Origin: CAYZJB01 sp964602985
GTDB taxonomy: Bacteria > CLD3 > SB21
Assembly: GCA_964602985.1 (NCBI GenBank)
Contig: CAZRTJ010000019.1
Coordinates: 5,943-69,942 of the forward strand
Length of the DNA: 64,000 nucleotides
Direction of reading: 5' to 3'
Shown in pieces: positions 41,724 to 51,099 of this stretch (positions are counted from its first letter, which is position 1; each line of letters starts with the position of its first letter). The translations under genes were made by a program, and so were the position numbers. The notes beneath the pieces are model-generated. The model had not been told where the DNA came from, did not search any database, and worked only from the letters and a program-made list of their open reading frames with translations.

Positions 41724-42511
41724 TGGCCCACGTAATTGCAGTCGCCAATCCGAAGGGCGGAGTCGGCAAGACCACCACGGCGATCAATCTGGCGGCCAGT
41801 TTTGCCCATGTTGGAAAGAAGGCGCTCATCATCGACACCGATCCGTCCGGCGCCGCCGCCATTGGATTGGGAATTGCCAAGGAAACCATTCAGCAGGGGG
41901 TCTTTGACCTCTACCGCCACAACGACGGTCTCTCAACGGACGTCATCCGGCAGGCCATTTACCCGACGGCCATGCCGAAGCTGGAAATCATCCCGGCCAA
42001 CGTGTGGTCCAGCGAGGAAGAAGAAGCGCTGTTCTCATACGCGGCGAAACTGGCGCGTCTCCGACTGGTGCGCAATTATCTCAATCGCTCGTACGACTTC
42101 ATCGTGATTGATTGTCCTCCTTTTGTCAGCAACATCACCGTTGGGGCGCTCGCCGCTTCGGATGCCATCCTCATTCCGCTTCAATGCGGCTTCCTGTCGC
42201 TGAAGGCCATGAGCCGATTGATGAAGGTCATTCGCAAAATCCAGGGCGGCATGAACAAGGGCCTGCAGATCGAGGGGATCGTCCTGACGATGTACGAGAA
42301 TGCGACCAACATCAGTCAGCGTACAGAAGACGAAGCGAGGCAGGTGTTTCAGGGAACGGTGTTTGACATCAAGATTCCCAAAAACGTCAAGCTCGGAGAA
42401 GCGATCTTTCAAGGGTTGCCCGCGATCCTCTACGACGGCAAGTCTGCAGGTTCGAAAGCCTATCTGAGTTTGGCCAAAGAAATCATCAAGCGGAACAGCA
42501 AGAATAAGTAA
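41723..42511 (+). CDS. ParA/MinD-like ATPase
   Basis: 262 residues starting VIAVANPKGGVGKTTTAINLA, the deviant Walker A motif of ParA (K-G-G-V-G-K-T-T). Further signature DTDPSGAAAIGLGI, IVIDCPPFVSNIT and a C-terminal catalytic/dimer region follow. The protein is a chromosome-type ParA without an adjacent parB. Homologues such as ParC in Vibrio position chemosensory arrays, and this one is translated with a CheA-like protein (1-bp overlap). Positioning of the array is inference from that context. Confidence 0.9.
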   Translation: MAHVIAVANPKGGVGKTTTAINLAASFAHVGKKALIIDTDPSGAAAIGLGIAKETIQQGVFDLYRHNDGLSTDVIRQAIYPTAMPKLEIIPANVWSSEEEEALFSYAAKLARLRLVRNYLNRSYDFIVIDCPPFVSNITVGALAASDAILIPLQCGFLSLKAMSRLMKVIRKIQGGMNKGLQIEGIVLTMYENATNISQRTEDEARQVFQGTVFDIKIPKNVKLGEAIFQGLPAILYDGKSAGSKAYLSLAKEIIKRNSKNK

Positions 42512-42514
42512 TCG

Positions 42515-43048
42515 TTAGAGCCCGATCGCGGCGACCGCCAGCCCCATGCGCGCACAGCCATAGCCCAATGCCGCCCCAGCCAGTACGTCCGACGGATAAT
42601 GCACCCCCAGATACACGCGCGAAGTGCCGACGCCGATCGCCCACAGGAGGACATACGGATTCACGAGCGGAAATCCATTTCCGATCAACACGGCCATCAA
42701 CACCGCTCCGGCCGTATGACCGGATGGAAAAGAGAATTCATCCGGCGGCCACACTCGCATGCGAACATCCGGCAGGGAACGGAAGGGTCGCTTACGCCGG
42801 GTTAGTTTCTTCAGCCATGCATACGCCGGTATTTGAATCGCGAATCCGATGATGGCCGACAGGCTGAACGTCAAGCCTTCGCTTGGACTCCAAACGACGG
42901 CCAGGATCGCCACCAAAACATACGTCGGACCATCCGCCGTTCGGGTCATCGATCGAAAGAAGCGCTCGAGGAAGTGATAGGGCCATCGAAAGATGGCTCG
43001 AAAGATCAAAACGTCGAGCCGGACGAGCTTGTTTTGTACGCTTATCAT
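42515..43048 (-). CDS. PAP2 family phosphatase
   Basis: The ATG at 43048 follows GGTGGTG; TTG or GTG codons just upstream are alternatives. 177 residues, several membrane helices. Catalytic motifs: KKLTRRKRPFR (KxxxxxxRP), FSFPSGHTAGA and SRVYLGVHYPSDVLAG (SRxxxxxHxxxD). It removes a phosphate from lipids such as undecaprenyl pyrophosphate or phosphatidate. Convergent with the ParA-like gene; the two stops are only 3 bp apart. The substrate is not defined. Confidence 0.9.
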   Translation of the reverse strand: MISVQNKLVRLDVLIFRAIFRWPYHFLERFFRSMTRTADGPTYVLVAILAVVWSPSEGLTFSLSAIIGFAIQIPAYAWLKKLTRRKRPFRSLPDVRMRVWPPDEFSFPSGHTAGAVLMAVLIGNGFPLVNPYVLLWAIGVGTSRVYLGVHYPSDVLAGAALGYGCARMGLAVAAIGL

Positions 43049-43184
43049 CACCACCAAGATACGCCGGATAAGTTACGGGTGTGTAACCCGCGTATTGCCA
43101 ATTGAAAAAAAAAGTGGAACTTGGTTTCGTTTTGAGCGTAGGTCACACCGCTCCCACTTGTTCACGCATTCAAAAGGATCCGCT

Positions 43185-45251
43185 ATGAAAATCCGTCAAT
43201 TGTCCATCCTGACTCTGGTTATCGCGTCCCTGTCGGCTGCGACCCCTCCAACGGAAAACCCGCTCCTCTCCGACTTCAATGCCGTCATGGCGTTGGGTAC
43301 GCTCACGCCGGCACACGTGACAGAATCAGCCCAGATCGCTCTGGCCTCCGTGAAAAAACGACTGGAAGTTCTGTACTCCATTCCGGCAGGGCAACGCACG
43401 TTCGAGAATACGATCGTTGCGTACGACGATCTAACGAATGAACTGGGGAAGGTGCACTACGTGGTGTACCTGATGAACAGCGTTCATCCAAAAGAAGAAA
43501 TACGGGCTGAATGTCAGAAGCAGCTGCAGGTTTTCAATCAATTCTTGACCGATCTGGGTTTGGACGAAAAGTTGTATCAAGCGGTCGTTGATTACTCCAA
43601 AACACAGGAGGCCCTGAAGCTGAACGGCGCGCGCCAACGCTACCTCGACGAGATGATCAAGGCTTTTCGTCGAAACGGTTTCGCTCTCTCCAAAGAAAAG
43701 CGGGACGAGTTGAAAGTCATTCAAAACAAACTGGCGGACATCGGTTTGGCTTTCGGAAAAAACATCGCCGATCACCAGGACGCTCTGATGGTGACAGAGG
43801 CAGACATGGAAGGACTGCCGGACGATTATCAGAAATCGCGTCGACAGGAAGATGGGACGTACAAGATCGATCTTTCGTATCCATCGTATTCTGCGTTTAT
43901 GAAATCTTCCAAGTCCGAGAGCGCGCGCAAGGCGCTGTATGTCAAATACAGCAACCGCGCCGCCGACAAGAATCTGGACGTGCTCAAAGAGATGCTGGTG
44001 CAACGGGCGGAACTTGTTCGAGTCCTGGGGTACAAAACGTACGCGGAGTATCAGCTGGAGGAACGGATGGCGAAGGAGACCAGGAATGTCTGGACCTTTG
44101 AGAGGGACCTGGCAGCAAAAGTCCGGGAGAAGGCACAGCGCGACTATGACGAATTGCTTGCCCTGAAGCGGGTCGAGCGGAAGGACCCGACCCTCCGGAT
44201 CGTCCATCCGTGGGAAGCCTCGTATTACAACGACCAGCTCCTCAAGACAAGATTTTCTCTCGATCAGGAACTCGTACGCGAGTATTTCGATGTGAATCTC
44301 GTCATCGATGGTCTGTTTGACATCACGCAGCGGCTGTTTGGCTTGACGTATCGACAAGTGAAGGATGCTTCGGTCTGGAATGAGGACGTGCGATTGTACG
44401 AAGTTCGGGATCAGGGAAGATTGATCGGTCGATTTTACCTCGATCTGCATCCACGCGCAAACAAGTACAATCACGCAGCGTGCTTCACGATGGTGAAGGG
44501 AAAGGAAACGCCGGGTGGGTATCAGATTCCGGTTGCCGCCCTCATCTGCAATTTTCCGAAAGCCACAGCCGACCGACCGGGTTTGATGTACCATTCATTG
44601 GGTAGTGCGTCCGTGGAGACGTTCTTCCACGAATTCGGCCACGTTCTGCATAACCTGTTGACGACGGCGTCGTGGTTCGAATATTCCGGCACGTCGGTGC
44701 CGAGAGATTTCGTGGAAGCGCCCTCGCAGATTTTCGAGAACTGGGTGTGGAATTACGATGTCGTCAAGCGATTCGCGAAACATTACAAGACCGGCGAAGT
44801 TCTGCCAAAAGAGCTGTTTGACAAAATGCTGGCGGCGCGTAATGCCGGCTCCGGTTTGGCCACGCTTCAGCAGATCTACTACGGGACGTTGGACATGACC
44901 CTGCACGATGGGTACGACCCGAACGGCAAAGAAAGCACGACGGACGTCGTAAAGCGATTGCAGAATGAAATCACGTTGTATCCGTTCCTGGAGGGAACGC
45001 ATTGGCACGCCGCTTTTGGCCATCTCAACGGGTACGCCGCCGGGTACTACGGGTATCTCTGGTCGGAGGTGTATGCCCAGGACATGTTCTCGGTGTTTGA
45101 GCGAAATGGAATATTGGACGCCTCCACCGGCAAACGGTATCGCGACTTGATTTTGGCGCCCGGTGGAACGCGAGATCCTCTGGACTTGGTGACGGAATTT
45201 CTGGGGAGAAGCCCCAACAGCGATGCGTATATGAAATCGCTGGGATTGTGA
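43185..45251 (+). CDS. secreted M3 family oligopeptidase
   Basis: The ATG at 43185 (AAAGGATCC upstream) starts a signal peptide (KIRQLSILTLVIASLSAA); the frame is open further left, but that part has no features. 688 residues. The zinc motif HEFGH at 482-486 lies in the M3 signature FFHEFGHVLHNLL, and FVEAPSQIFENWVW supplies the third ligand Glu. The fold is that of thimet oligopeptidase/Dcp/oligopeptidase A. The leader peptide suggests a periplasmic peptidase that finishes the degradation of peptides. Confidence 0.93.
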   Translation: MKIRQLSILTLVIASLSAATPPTENPLLSDFNAVMALGTLTPAHVTESAQIALASVKKRLEVLYSIPAGQRTFENTIVAYDDLTNELGKVHYVVYLMNSVHPKEEIRAECQKQLQVFNQFLTDLGLDEKLYQAVVDYSKTQEALKLNGARQRYLDEMIKAFRRNGFALSKEKRDELKVIQNKLADIGLAFGKNIADHQDALMVTEADMEGLPDDYQKSRRQEDGTYKIDLSYPSYSAFMKSSKSESARKALYVKYSNRAADKNLDVLKEMLVQRAELVRVLGYKTYAEYQLEERMAKETRNVWTFERDLAAKVREKAQRDYDELLALKRVERKDPTLRIVHPWEASYYNDQLLKTRFSLDQELVREYFDVNLVIDGLFDITQRLFGLTYRQVKDASVWNEDVRLYEVRDQGRLIGRFYLDLHPRANKYNHAACFTMVKGKETPGGYQIPVAALICNFPKATADRPGLMYHSLGSASVETFFHEFGHVLHNLLTTASWFEYSGTSVPRDFVEAPSQIFENWVWNYDVVKRFAKHYKTGEVLPKELFDKMLAARNAGSGLATLQQIYYGTLDMTLHDGYDPNGKESTTDVVKRLQNEITLYPFLEGTHWHAAFGHLNGYAAGYYGYLWSEVYAQDMFSVFERNGILDASTGKRYRDLILAPGGTRDPLDLVTEFLGRSPNSDAYMKSLGL

Positions 45252-45359
45252 ACCAGGAGGTGAGTGCGAATGCTCTGGTCCATGGACGATGTTAGAAAAA
45301 CGGATCCGGACCCCACTCTCGCCTGTCGTGCGAGAGCAGGGTGGCCGGAGATCGCACAA

Positions 45360-45737
45360 TCAAAGCGCCGTGTCGAGCGATGCGCACAAGTGACGGACCG
45401 TCTTGTTGTTGTCAAATCGAGACGCCTCCCGAATCGCATACAGCCCGCGTTCATCGGCCAGTTCTTTCAAGGTGAAGGCGGCCAGCATCCGCATACCCGA
45501 GTCCGAATGGTTTCTCAGGATCGCCATGAGCGGCACGATCGTTCGGGATTGATCGACGCCAAATTCCTTGCGCAGATCCATCACCACTTCCATCGCGCTT
45601 TCCTTGAGCATGTCCGATCCGTTCTGCAGTGTTTGCTGGAGATTCTTTTCGGCCAATTCGAGGATGCGGCGATCTTGGGCTTGGGTGTTTCCCATCGCCA
45701 TGATCATCAGGACCGCCATTGCCAACAGGTTTTTCAT
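45360..45737 (-). CDS. secreted helical-repeat (HEAT-like) small protein
   Basis: 125 residues: signal peptide KNLLAMAVLMIMAMGNTQA, then a chain of short helices with a HEAT-like pattern (VPLMAILRNHSDSGMRMLAAFTLKELADERGLYAIREAS). GGAGTCACCCT precedes the ATG. No family beyond the repeat type is recognised. The gene is convergent with the M3 peptidase; a small hairpin CTCTCGC/GCGAGAG (45316-45336) sits between them. Confidence 0.7.
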   Translation of the reverse strand: MKNLLAMAVLMIMAMGNTQAQDRRILELAEKNLQQTLQNGSDMLKESAMEVVMDLRKEFGVDQSRTIVPLMAILRNHSDSGMRMLAAFTLKELADERGLYAIREASRFDNNKTVRHLCASLDTAL

Positions 45738-46147
45738 AGGGTGACTCCTTGGTTAGGTTCATAGGATCGTAACGAATGATCTCGCATGTGCGTTGCGAAC
45801 ATGAACGGGTCAAATCCATCGCACCTGCATGACCCGAAGAGGTGATTTCTCATGCGCTCACGAGCGCGACCAGCAACATCAGAAACCACAAGAACATGGA
45901 ACACGTTCGAATATTTATCATGACAGCAATCTCGCCCCGAACTGCTCTGCGAGGATTAGTTGGGTGTTATCGTTTGATGGAATCGGGGAACGCGTTCCGT
46001 GACAGATTCCCATTGCCTGGTTGTAACGCCGGGCCTACATTTGCTGTGCCAGAGCTCACGGGATTTGTGTCGTCGACGTCCGACCTTTATTTCATGTTCG
46101 TTCGAAGAGTTTCCTAATCATTTGCCATCCCAAACCCTGGAGGACGT
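45738..46147. other. gene-free stretch
   Basis: About 410 bp between the HEAT-like gene (minus) and the SRPBCC gene (plus), so it should hold both promoters. I find no convincing boxes. A 91-residue ORF at 45842-46117 lacks a ribosome site and homology features. Confidence 0.35.
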
Positions 46148-46693
46148 ATGCTGAAGAAAATTCTGATTGGACTGGGCATCGTGGTTGCGTTGCTCGCGAT
46201 TTGCTTTTTTATTCCGACGACCTACTCTGTCGAGCGATCCATCGTAATCCGCGCGAATCCGGTCTCAATCTTTCCGTACATCAACAACCTGCAACGGTGG
46301 CCGACATGGAGCGCGTGGAATACGGAGACCTATCCCACGATGATGTATTCGTATGATGGGCCGGCCGAAGGCGTCGGGGCGATTAGCCAATGGAAAGAAG
46401 AGTCCGGGGATGGTCGCATGGTACTGACCGCATCCGATCCAGCCACGGGCGTCCATTACGATCTTGAGTTTGAAAACGGTTCCATGAAGTCAAAAGGCAG
46501 TATCACTTTTCATCCGGCAGATGAGGGGACGAAAGTCGTGTGGCAAAATGGCGGCGATGCGACATTATTGTTCAAACCTTTTCTGGACGGAATGATCGGC
46601 CCTGACTTTGAGAAGGGTTTGAGCAAAATGAAGTCGCTGATCGAAACCGCGCAAATCAAAGACGCGACGAAAGATACGACTGCGGCGGGGTGA
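46148..46693 (+). CDS. SRPBCC (START-like) protein with membrane anchor
   Basis: 181 residues: an N-terminal helix (ILIGLGIVVALLAICFF) and then a SRPBCC/polyketide-cyclase-like domain (YSVERSIVIRANPVSIFPYINNLQRWPTWSAW, and the C-terminal helix region FEKGLSKMKSLIE). The family binds hydrophobic ligands in a helix-grip cavity. The ligand is unknown. CTGGAGGACGT precedes the ATG. Confidence 0.85.
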   Translation: MLKKILIGLGIVVALLAICFFIPTTYSVERSIVIRANPVSIFPYINNLQRWPTWSAWNTETYPTMMYSYDGPAEGVGAISQWKEESGDGRMVLTASDPATGVHYDLEFENGSMKSKGSITFHPADEGTKVVWQNGGDATLLFKPFLDGMIGPDFEKGLSKMKSLIETAQIKDATKDTTAAG

Positions 46694-46818
46694 CATATCA
46701 TTTGAGAGGAGAGTCCGGAATCGCTCCAATTGGCATCAATCGAGCCGCGTCTCCTCGACATGAGATCCGTTCCTCACTCCCCAGACATTACGAAAATCTT
46801 AACTCCGGAGACCATTTC

Positions 46819-49800
46819 ATGAAACTCGCTCTCCTCTTGCTGACGCTGACCATCTCCCTCTTCGCGCAGGACGACAAGAACAAGTGGAACGTGATGCAGC
46901 CTCCGGGACCCGAGGACAGCATCACATTTGTCACGGATGAGGGAACCTGGATGAATCTGGATGTTAGTCCGGATGGCAAAGACGTCGTTTTTGATTTGCT
47001 GGGAGACGTCTACATCGTTCCGATCGGGGGCGGGGAGGCGAAATTGCTCAGCGGTGGAAGAAGCTACGACGTACAGCCGCGGTTCAGTCCCGATGGGAAG
47101 CGGATTTCGTTCACCAGCGATCGAGCCGGCGGAGATAACATTTGGATCATGAACCGCGACGGATCCAATCCCAAACAAGTGACGAAAGAATCGTTTCGAC
47201 TGCTCAACAATGCGGTGTGGACGCCGGACGGTCACTACGTGATTGCGCGCAAACATTACACAGGCAGCCGGTCGGCAGGCGCCGGAGAGATGTGGATGTA
47301 TCACATTTCCGGTGGGGAGGGTTTGCAAATGACGAAGCGAAAGAACGATCAGCAGGATGCGGGAGAACCGAATGTCTCGCCGGACGGGCGATATCTGTAC
47401 TGGAGCGAGGACATGACGCCCGGTCCGTATTTTCAATACAACAAGAATCCGCACGATCAGATCTATCAAATCCGGCGACTCGATCGCAAGACGGGCAAGA
47501 CTGAAACGGTCGTCAGCGGTCAGGGCGGCTCCGCGCGGCCGCAAATTTCTCCGGATGGCAAGACCATCGCGTTTGTGCGACGTGTACGGCTGAAGACGGC
47601 CCTGTGCACGATGAATTTGGAAACCGGCGAACAGAAAATCTTGTACGATGGATTGAACAAAGACCAGCAGGAGACTTGGGCGATTTTTGGGGTGTACCCG
47701 AATTTCGCATGGACCCCCGATGGTCGATTCCTTGTGGTCTGGGCGCAGGGAAAGATCTGGCGCGTAGACGTCCAAAGCGGAAAGGCCGTTTCCATTCCGT
47801 TCACCGCGACGGTTACGCAAAGGATATCCCGCGCGCTTCGGTTTGCTCAAGATCCAGCGCCGAAGGAATTTGAATCCAAAATGATCCGCAATCCCGTGCT
47901 GTCTCCCGACGGCAAGACGCTGCTCTTCAACGCTGTCGGATATCTGTGGAAGAAAACCATGCCTGCCGGCAAGCCCGAGCGACTGACCAAGGGAATGGAT
48001 TTCGAAATGGAGGCGGCTTTTTCTCCCGACGGCAAGACGCTGGTGTACACCACATGGAATGACTCCGACAAGGGAGCGATTTTCAAAATGAAATGGGGCG
48101 AGACAAAATCGACGAAGCTCTCATCGGAGAAAGGCATCTTTCATGAACCGTCCTTCAGCACAGACGGGAAGAGGATCGTCTATCGCAAGGGCAGCGGCAA
48201 TCGATATCTGGGTGCGACGTTTCACCAACGCGCCGGCCTGTACTGGATGTCGACGGACGGAGGCGGGGCGAAATTCATCGCCGAGGAGGGCGGCAGTCCG
48301 CGGTTCAGTCCCGACGGCAATCGCGTCTATTTCCTCATCGACAACGGAAGCACCAAAGCGTACAAGAGTGTGACGCTCGATGGCCTCGATGAGCGAACGC
48401 ACGTGACGTCGAAATACGCTACGTCAATTGTTCCCAGTCCTGACTTCCGGTGGATTGCCTTCCAGGAACTGTTCCACGGATACGTGGCCGCGTTTCCGAA
48501 TCCGGGCAGGGAATATGATCTCAGCGGATCGTCTAAAGCGTACCCGGTGTATAAATTTTCTAAAGATGTCGGCGATTATCTTCATTGGTCTCAGGATGGA
48601 TTGTCGGTCGCTTGGATGCGAGGCCCCGAGTATTTTTCTCGAACACTGAAGCAGTCCTTCACTTTTGTCGAAGGTGCGCCCGACAGTCTGCCTCCGGTGG
48701 ACACGACCGGAATTAAAATCGGGTTGACCTTGACGTCGGATGCGCCGTCCGGCAAGGTGGCGCTCACGCACGCGAGGATTATCACGATGAACGGGGACGA
48801 GGTGATCGACGAGGGCACGATCTTGCTCGAAGGAAATCGAATCACAGCCGTTGGAAAAAATGTGACCGTGCCCGCCGATGCGAAAGTAATCGACTGCACG
48901 GGCAAGACGATCATGCCGGGGATGATCGATGTCCATGCACATCCCGGACACTGGACGTGGAGCGGCACGGCGCCGATGCAGAATTCTTCCTACTATGCCA
49001 ATCTTGCCTACGGAGTGACCACCATGCACGATCCGTCGGCCTGGTCAGAAGGTGTGTTTACGCAATCCGAAATGGTTCGGACGGGATCGCTGGTCGGTCC
49101 GCGGATTTTCAGCACAGGGATGATCCTGTACGGCGCGGAAACGGATTTCAAAGCAGTTGTGAACAATCTCGAGGATGCCAAGTCTCATTTGCGCCGACTC
49201 AAAGCCGTTGGAGCCTTTTCGGTGAAGAGCTACAATCAACCCCGACGCGACCAACGACAGCAGGTGATTGCAGCCGCGCGGGAACTGGAAATGATGGTGT
49301 ACCCGGAAGGCGGGTCGCATTTTCTTCACAACATGACGATGATGCTCGACGGCCACACGGGAGTGGAGCATTGCATTCCGATCGCGCCCGTGTACAAAGA
49401 CGTCACAACGGTGTGGGGCAAAAGTCAAACCGGGTATACGCCGACGCTGGTCGTGGCGTACGGAGGGCTGAGCGGCGAGAACTACTGGTATCAGACGACC
49501 AACGTCTTTGAAAAAACGCGATTGCTAAGCTATGTGCCGCGCGCGATGATCGACGCCCGTTCCATGCGCCGTACGATGGCCTCCGAAAACGATCACGGTC
49601 ACATCCAGAACGCCAGCGTGTGCAAGCAGTTTGCCGATGCCGGCATTCGGGTCAATCTCGGCGCGCATGGACAACTGGATGGGCTCGGCGCGCATTGGGA
49701 GTTATGGATGCTGGCGCAGGGCGGAATGACGCCGCTGGAGGCGATTCGTGCGGCGACGCTGAATGGCGCATACTACCTCGGGATGGAGAAGGACCTGGGA

Positions 49801-50043
49801 TCGATCGAATCCGGCAAACTCGCCGATCTTGTGGTGATGGACAACAATCCTCTGGAGAATATCCGGAACAGCGAATCGATCCGCTACGTGGTGGCCAATG
49901 GACGCGTGTTCGATGCGGAGACCATGAATGAAATCGGCACGCGATCGCGTGCTCGGTTTCCGTTCTACTTCGAACGAGAGCCGGTTCAAGGTCTCTCCAT
50001 CGACGATTTGCAGGGCGGGATGCGGTGCGTGTGCGGACACTGA
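46819..50043 (+). CDS. secreted PD40/TolB-type propeller fused to amidohydrolase
   Basis: The ATG at 46819 has GGAG upstream and starts a signal peptide (KLALLLLTLTISLFAQ). 1074 residues. Residues about 40-620 are WD40-like PD40 repeats (VSPDGKDVVF, FSPDGKRISFTSDR, ISPDGKTIAFVRR and similar). The last 430 are a metal-dependent amidohydrolase domain with GMIDVHAHPGH (metal His706 and His708), and later HIQNA, NLGAHGQLDG and LADLVVMDNNPLENI. Such fusions occur in Bacteroidota as periplasmic peptidase- or imidazolonepropionase-like enzymes. The substrate is unknown. Confidence 0.9.
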   Translation: MKLALLLLTLTISLFAQDDKNKWNVMQPPGPEDSITFVTDEGTWMNLDVSPDGKDVVFDLLGDVYIVPIGGGEAKLLSGGRSYDVQPRFSPDGKRISFTSDRAGGDNIWIMNRDGSNPKQVTKESFRLLNNAVWTPDGHYVIARKHYTGSRSAGAGEMWMYHISGGEGLQMTKRKNDQQDAGEPNVSPDGRYLYWSEDMTPGPYFQYNKNPHDQIYQIRRLDRKTGKTETVVSGQGGSARPQISPDGKTIAFVRRVRLKTALCTMNLETGEQKILYDGLNKDQQETWAIFGVYPNFAWTPDGRFLVVWAQGKIWRVDVQSGKAVSIPFTATVTQRISRALRFAQDPAPKEFESKMIRNPVLSPDGKTLLFNAVGYLWKKTMPAGKPERLTKGMDFEMEAAFSPDGKTLVYTTWNDSDKGAIFKMKWGETKSTKLSSEKGIFHEPSFSTDGKRIVYRKGSGNRYLGATFHQRAGLYWMSTDGGGAKFIAEEGGSPRFSPDGNRVYFLIDNGSTKAYKSVTLDGLDERTHVTSKYATSIVPSPDFRWIAFQELFHGYVAAFPNPGREYDLSGSSKAYPVYKFSKDVGDYLHWSQDGLSVAWMRGPEYFSRTLKQSFTFVEGAPDSLPPVDTTGIKIGLTLTSDAPSGKVALTHARIITMNGDEVIDEGTILLEGNRITAVGKNVTVPADAKVIDCTGKTIMPGMIDVHAHPGHWTWSGTAPMQNSSYYANLAYGVTTMHDPSAWSEGVFTQSEMVRTGSLVGPRIFSTGMILYGAETDFKAVVNNLEDAKSHLRRLKAVGAFSVKSYNQPRRDQRQQVIAAARELEMMVYPEGGSHFLHNMTMMLDGHTGVEHCIPIAPVYKDVTTVWGKSQTGYTPTLVVAYGGLSGENYWYQTTNVFEKTRLLSYVPRAMIDARSMRRTMASENDHGHIQNASVCKQFADAGIRVNLGAHGQLDGLGAHWELWMLAQGGMTPLEAIRAATLNGAYYLGMEKDLGSIESGKLADLVVMDNNPLENIRNSESIRYVVANGRVFDAETMNEIGTRSRARFPFYFEREPVQGLSIDDLQGGMRCVCGH

Positions 50044-50047
50044 GACG

Positions 50048-51040
50048 TTACGGGCCGCGGGACGACCGGATGAATTCCGCCATCCCTTCGATGTATCCGC
50101 TTGGGAATTCAGAAGGAAGAAATACGTGCGGCCAGCGAGGGATTTTCAGATTATGTCCGGCGGTGGGGTAGATCACGATCCGTGAAGAATCCAGCGCCCC
50201 GCGGAGAAGACGTACGGACTCTTCCACATCGACCAGACGATCTTGTCGCCCGAATGTCGTGAGGATGGGAATTTGCAGTCCTCTGTAAAGCGGCATCGGG
50301 TCGAAGTCGAAGCTCCGAAGGGAGGGATTCACCTCCATCCGCTCAAACGGCTTGGAACGGAAGGACTCGTGAAAGAGGGAATTAAAGTACACGAAATATC
50401 CAAGCGAGTCGGCACGCAGGACGGACGGATTCTTTTTGCATTTCTCCAGCGATCGTTTCAAATCATCCCGGCTTTCTTGATGACGTACGCATTGCCACAC
50501 CCGACGGTAGAGGTCCAGGATCGTGGAGCGGGTATGGTCGTCAAAGCTGTCGGCGCGGAGCTGGTTTTCCAGCGCATACTGGATGTGCTGTTGCGGCGGG
50601 ACGGCCGGCCCGGACACGTTGATGACAAATTTGATTGCCGACGACTTGTTTGCGGTCAACATCGTGATCCACCCGCCCTGACTGATTCCCCATACGCCGA
50701 GACGCGTCGTGTCGACATACGACTGCGAGCGCAAATACCGTACGGCGGCCAGCGCATCGGACGCCAGGTCCGAAAAATCGGCGAGAAGGTAATTCCCGCT
50801 CGACAGACCGCAGCCTCTCTTGTCATAAATCAACGCGACAATACCGTGGGCCGCAAATTGCTTGGCGTACTCGCGGTACGTCGACCGCACACCGGCTTCC
50901 GATCCGTGAATCAGGACTACGGCGGGAAACGGTCCCGTACCCTCGGGCACGTGCACCTCAGCCGCCAGCGTCACCTCTCCATTGGGGATCTGCACGACGT
51001 CCCACGACGCCAGGAAAAGAACAATCGATGTGAGAAACAT
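50048..51040 (-). CDS. secreted alpha/beta hydrolase
   Basis: The ATG at 51040 (TTG at 51067 is the longer option) starts a signal-like helix FLTSIVLFLASW. 330 residues. Nucleophile elbow GISQGG, oxyanion HGSEAGVR, acid in FGRQDRLV and His in AGHNLKIP: a full Ser-Asp-His triad. It resembles the dienelactone hydrolase/S9-like family of esterases and peptidases. Convergent with the PD40-amidohydrolase, 4 bp apart. Confidence 0.88.
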   Translation of the reverse strand: MFLTSIVLFLASWDVVQIPNGEVTLAAEVHVPEGTGPFPAVVLIHGSEAGVRSTYREYAKQFAAHGIVALIYDKRGCGLSSGNYLLADFSDLASDALAAVRYLRSQSYVDTTRLGVWGISQGGWITMLTANKSSAIKFVINVSGPAVPPQQHIQYALENQLRADSFDDHTRSTILDLYRRVWQCVRHQESRDDLKRSLEKCKKNPSVLRADSLGYFVYFNSLFHESFRSKPFERMEVNPSLRSFDFDPMPLYRGLQIPILTTFGRQDRLVDVEESVRLLRGALDSSRIVIYPTAGHNLKIPRWPHVFLPSEFPSGYIEGMAEFIRSSRGP

Positions 51041-51064
51041 GTTGAATTCGTATCTGAAATCGGG

Positions 51065-51072
51065 CAAATATA
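51065..51072 (-). promoter_or_regulatory. -10 box for the alpha/beta hydrolase gene
   Basis: TATATTTG on the minus strand, a full match to TAnnTTTG, 24 bases before the ATG at 51040. No good -35 is seen (TTTCCT at the 17-bp position). Confidence 0.45.
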
Positions 51073-51099
51073 CCGCATCCGCTTACGAAAGGAAATGGA

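Noticed and set aside
45264..45764. ORF with AGGAGG upstream after the M3 gene
   Set aside because: Overlaps the minus-strand HEAT-like gene, which has a clear signal peptide; the + strand product has no recognisable domain.
45842..46117. 91-residue + strand ORF
   Set aside because: No ribosome site and no protein features; the stretch looks like a promoter region.
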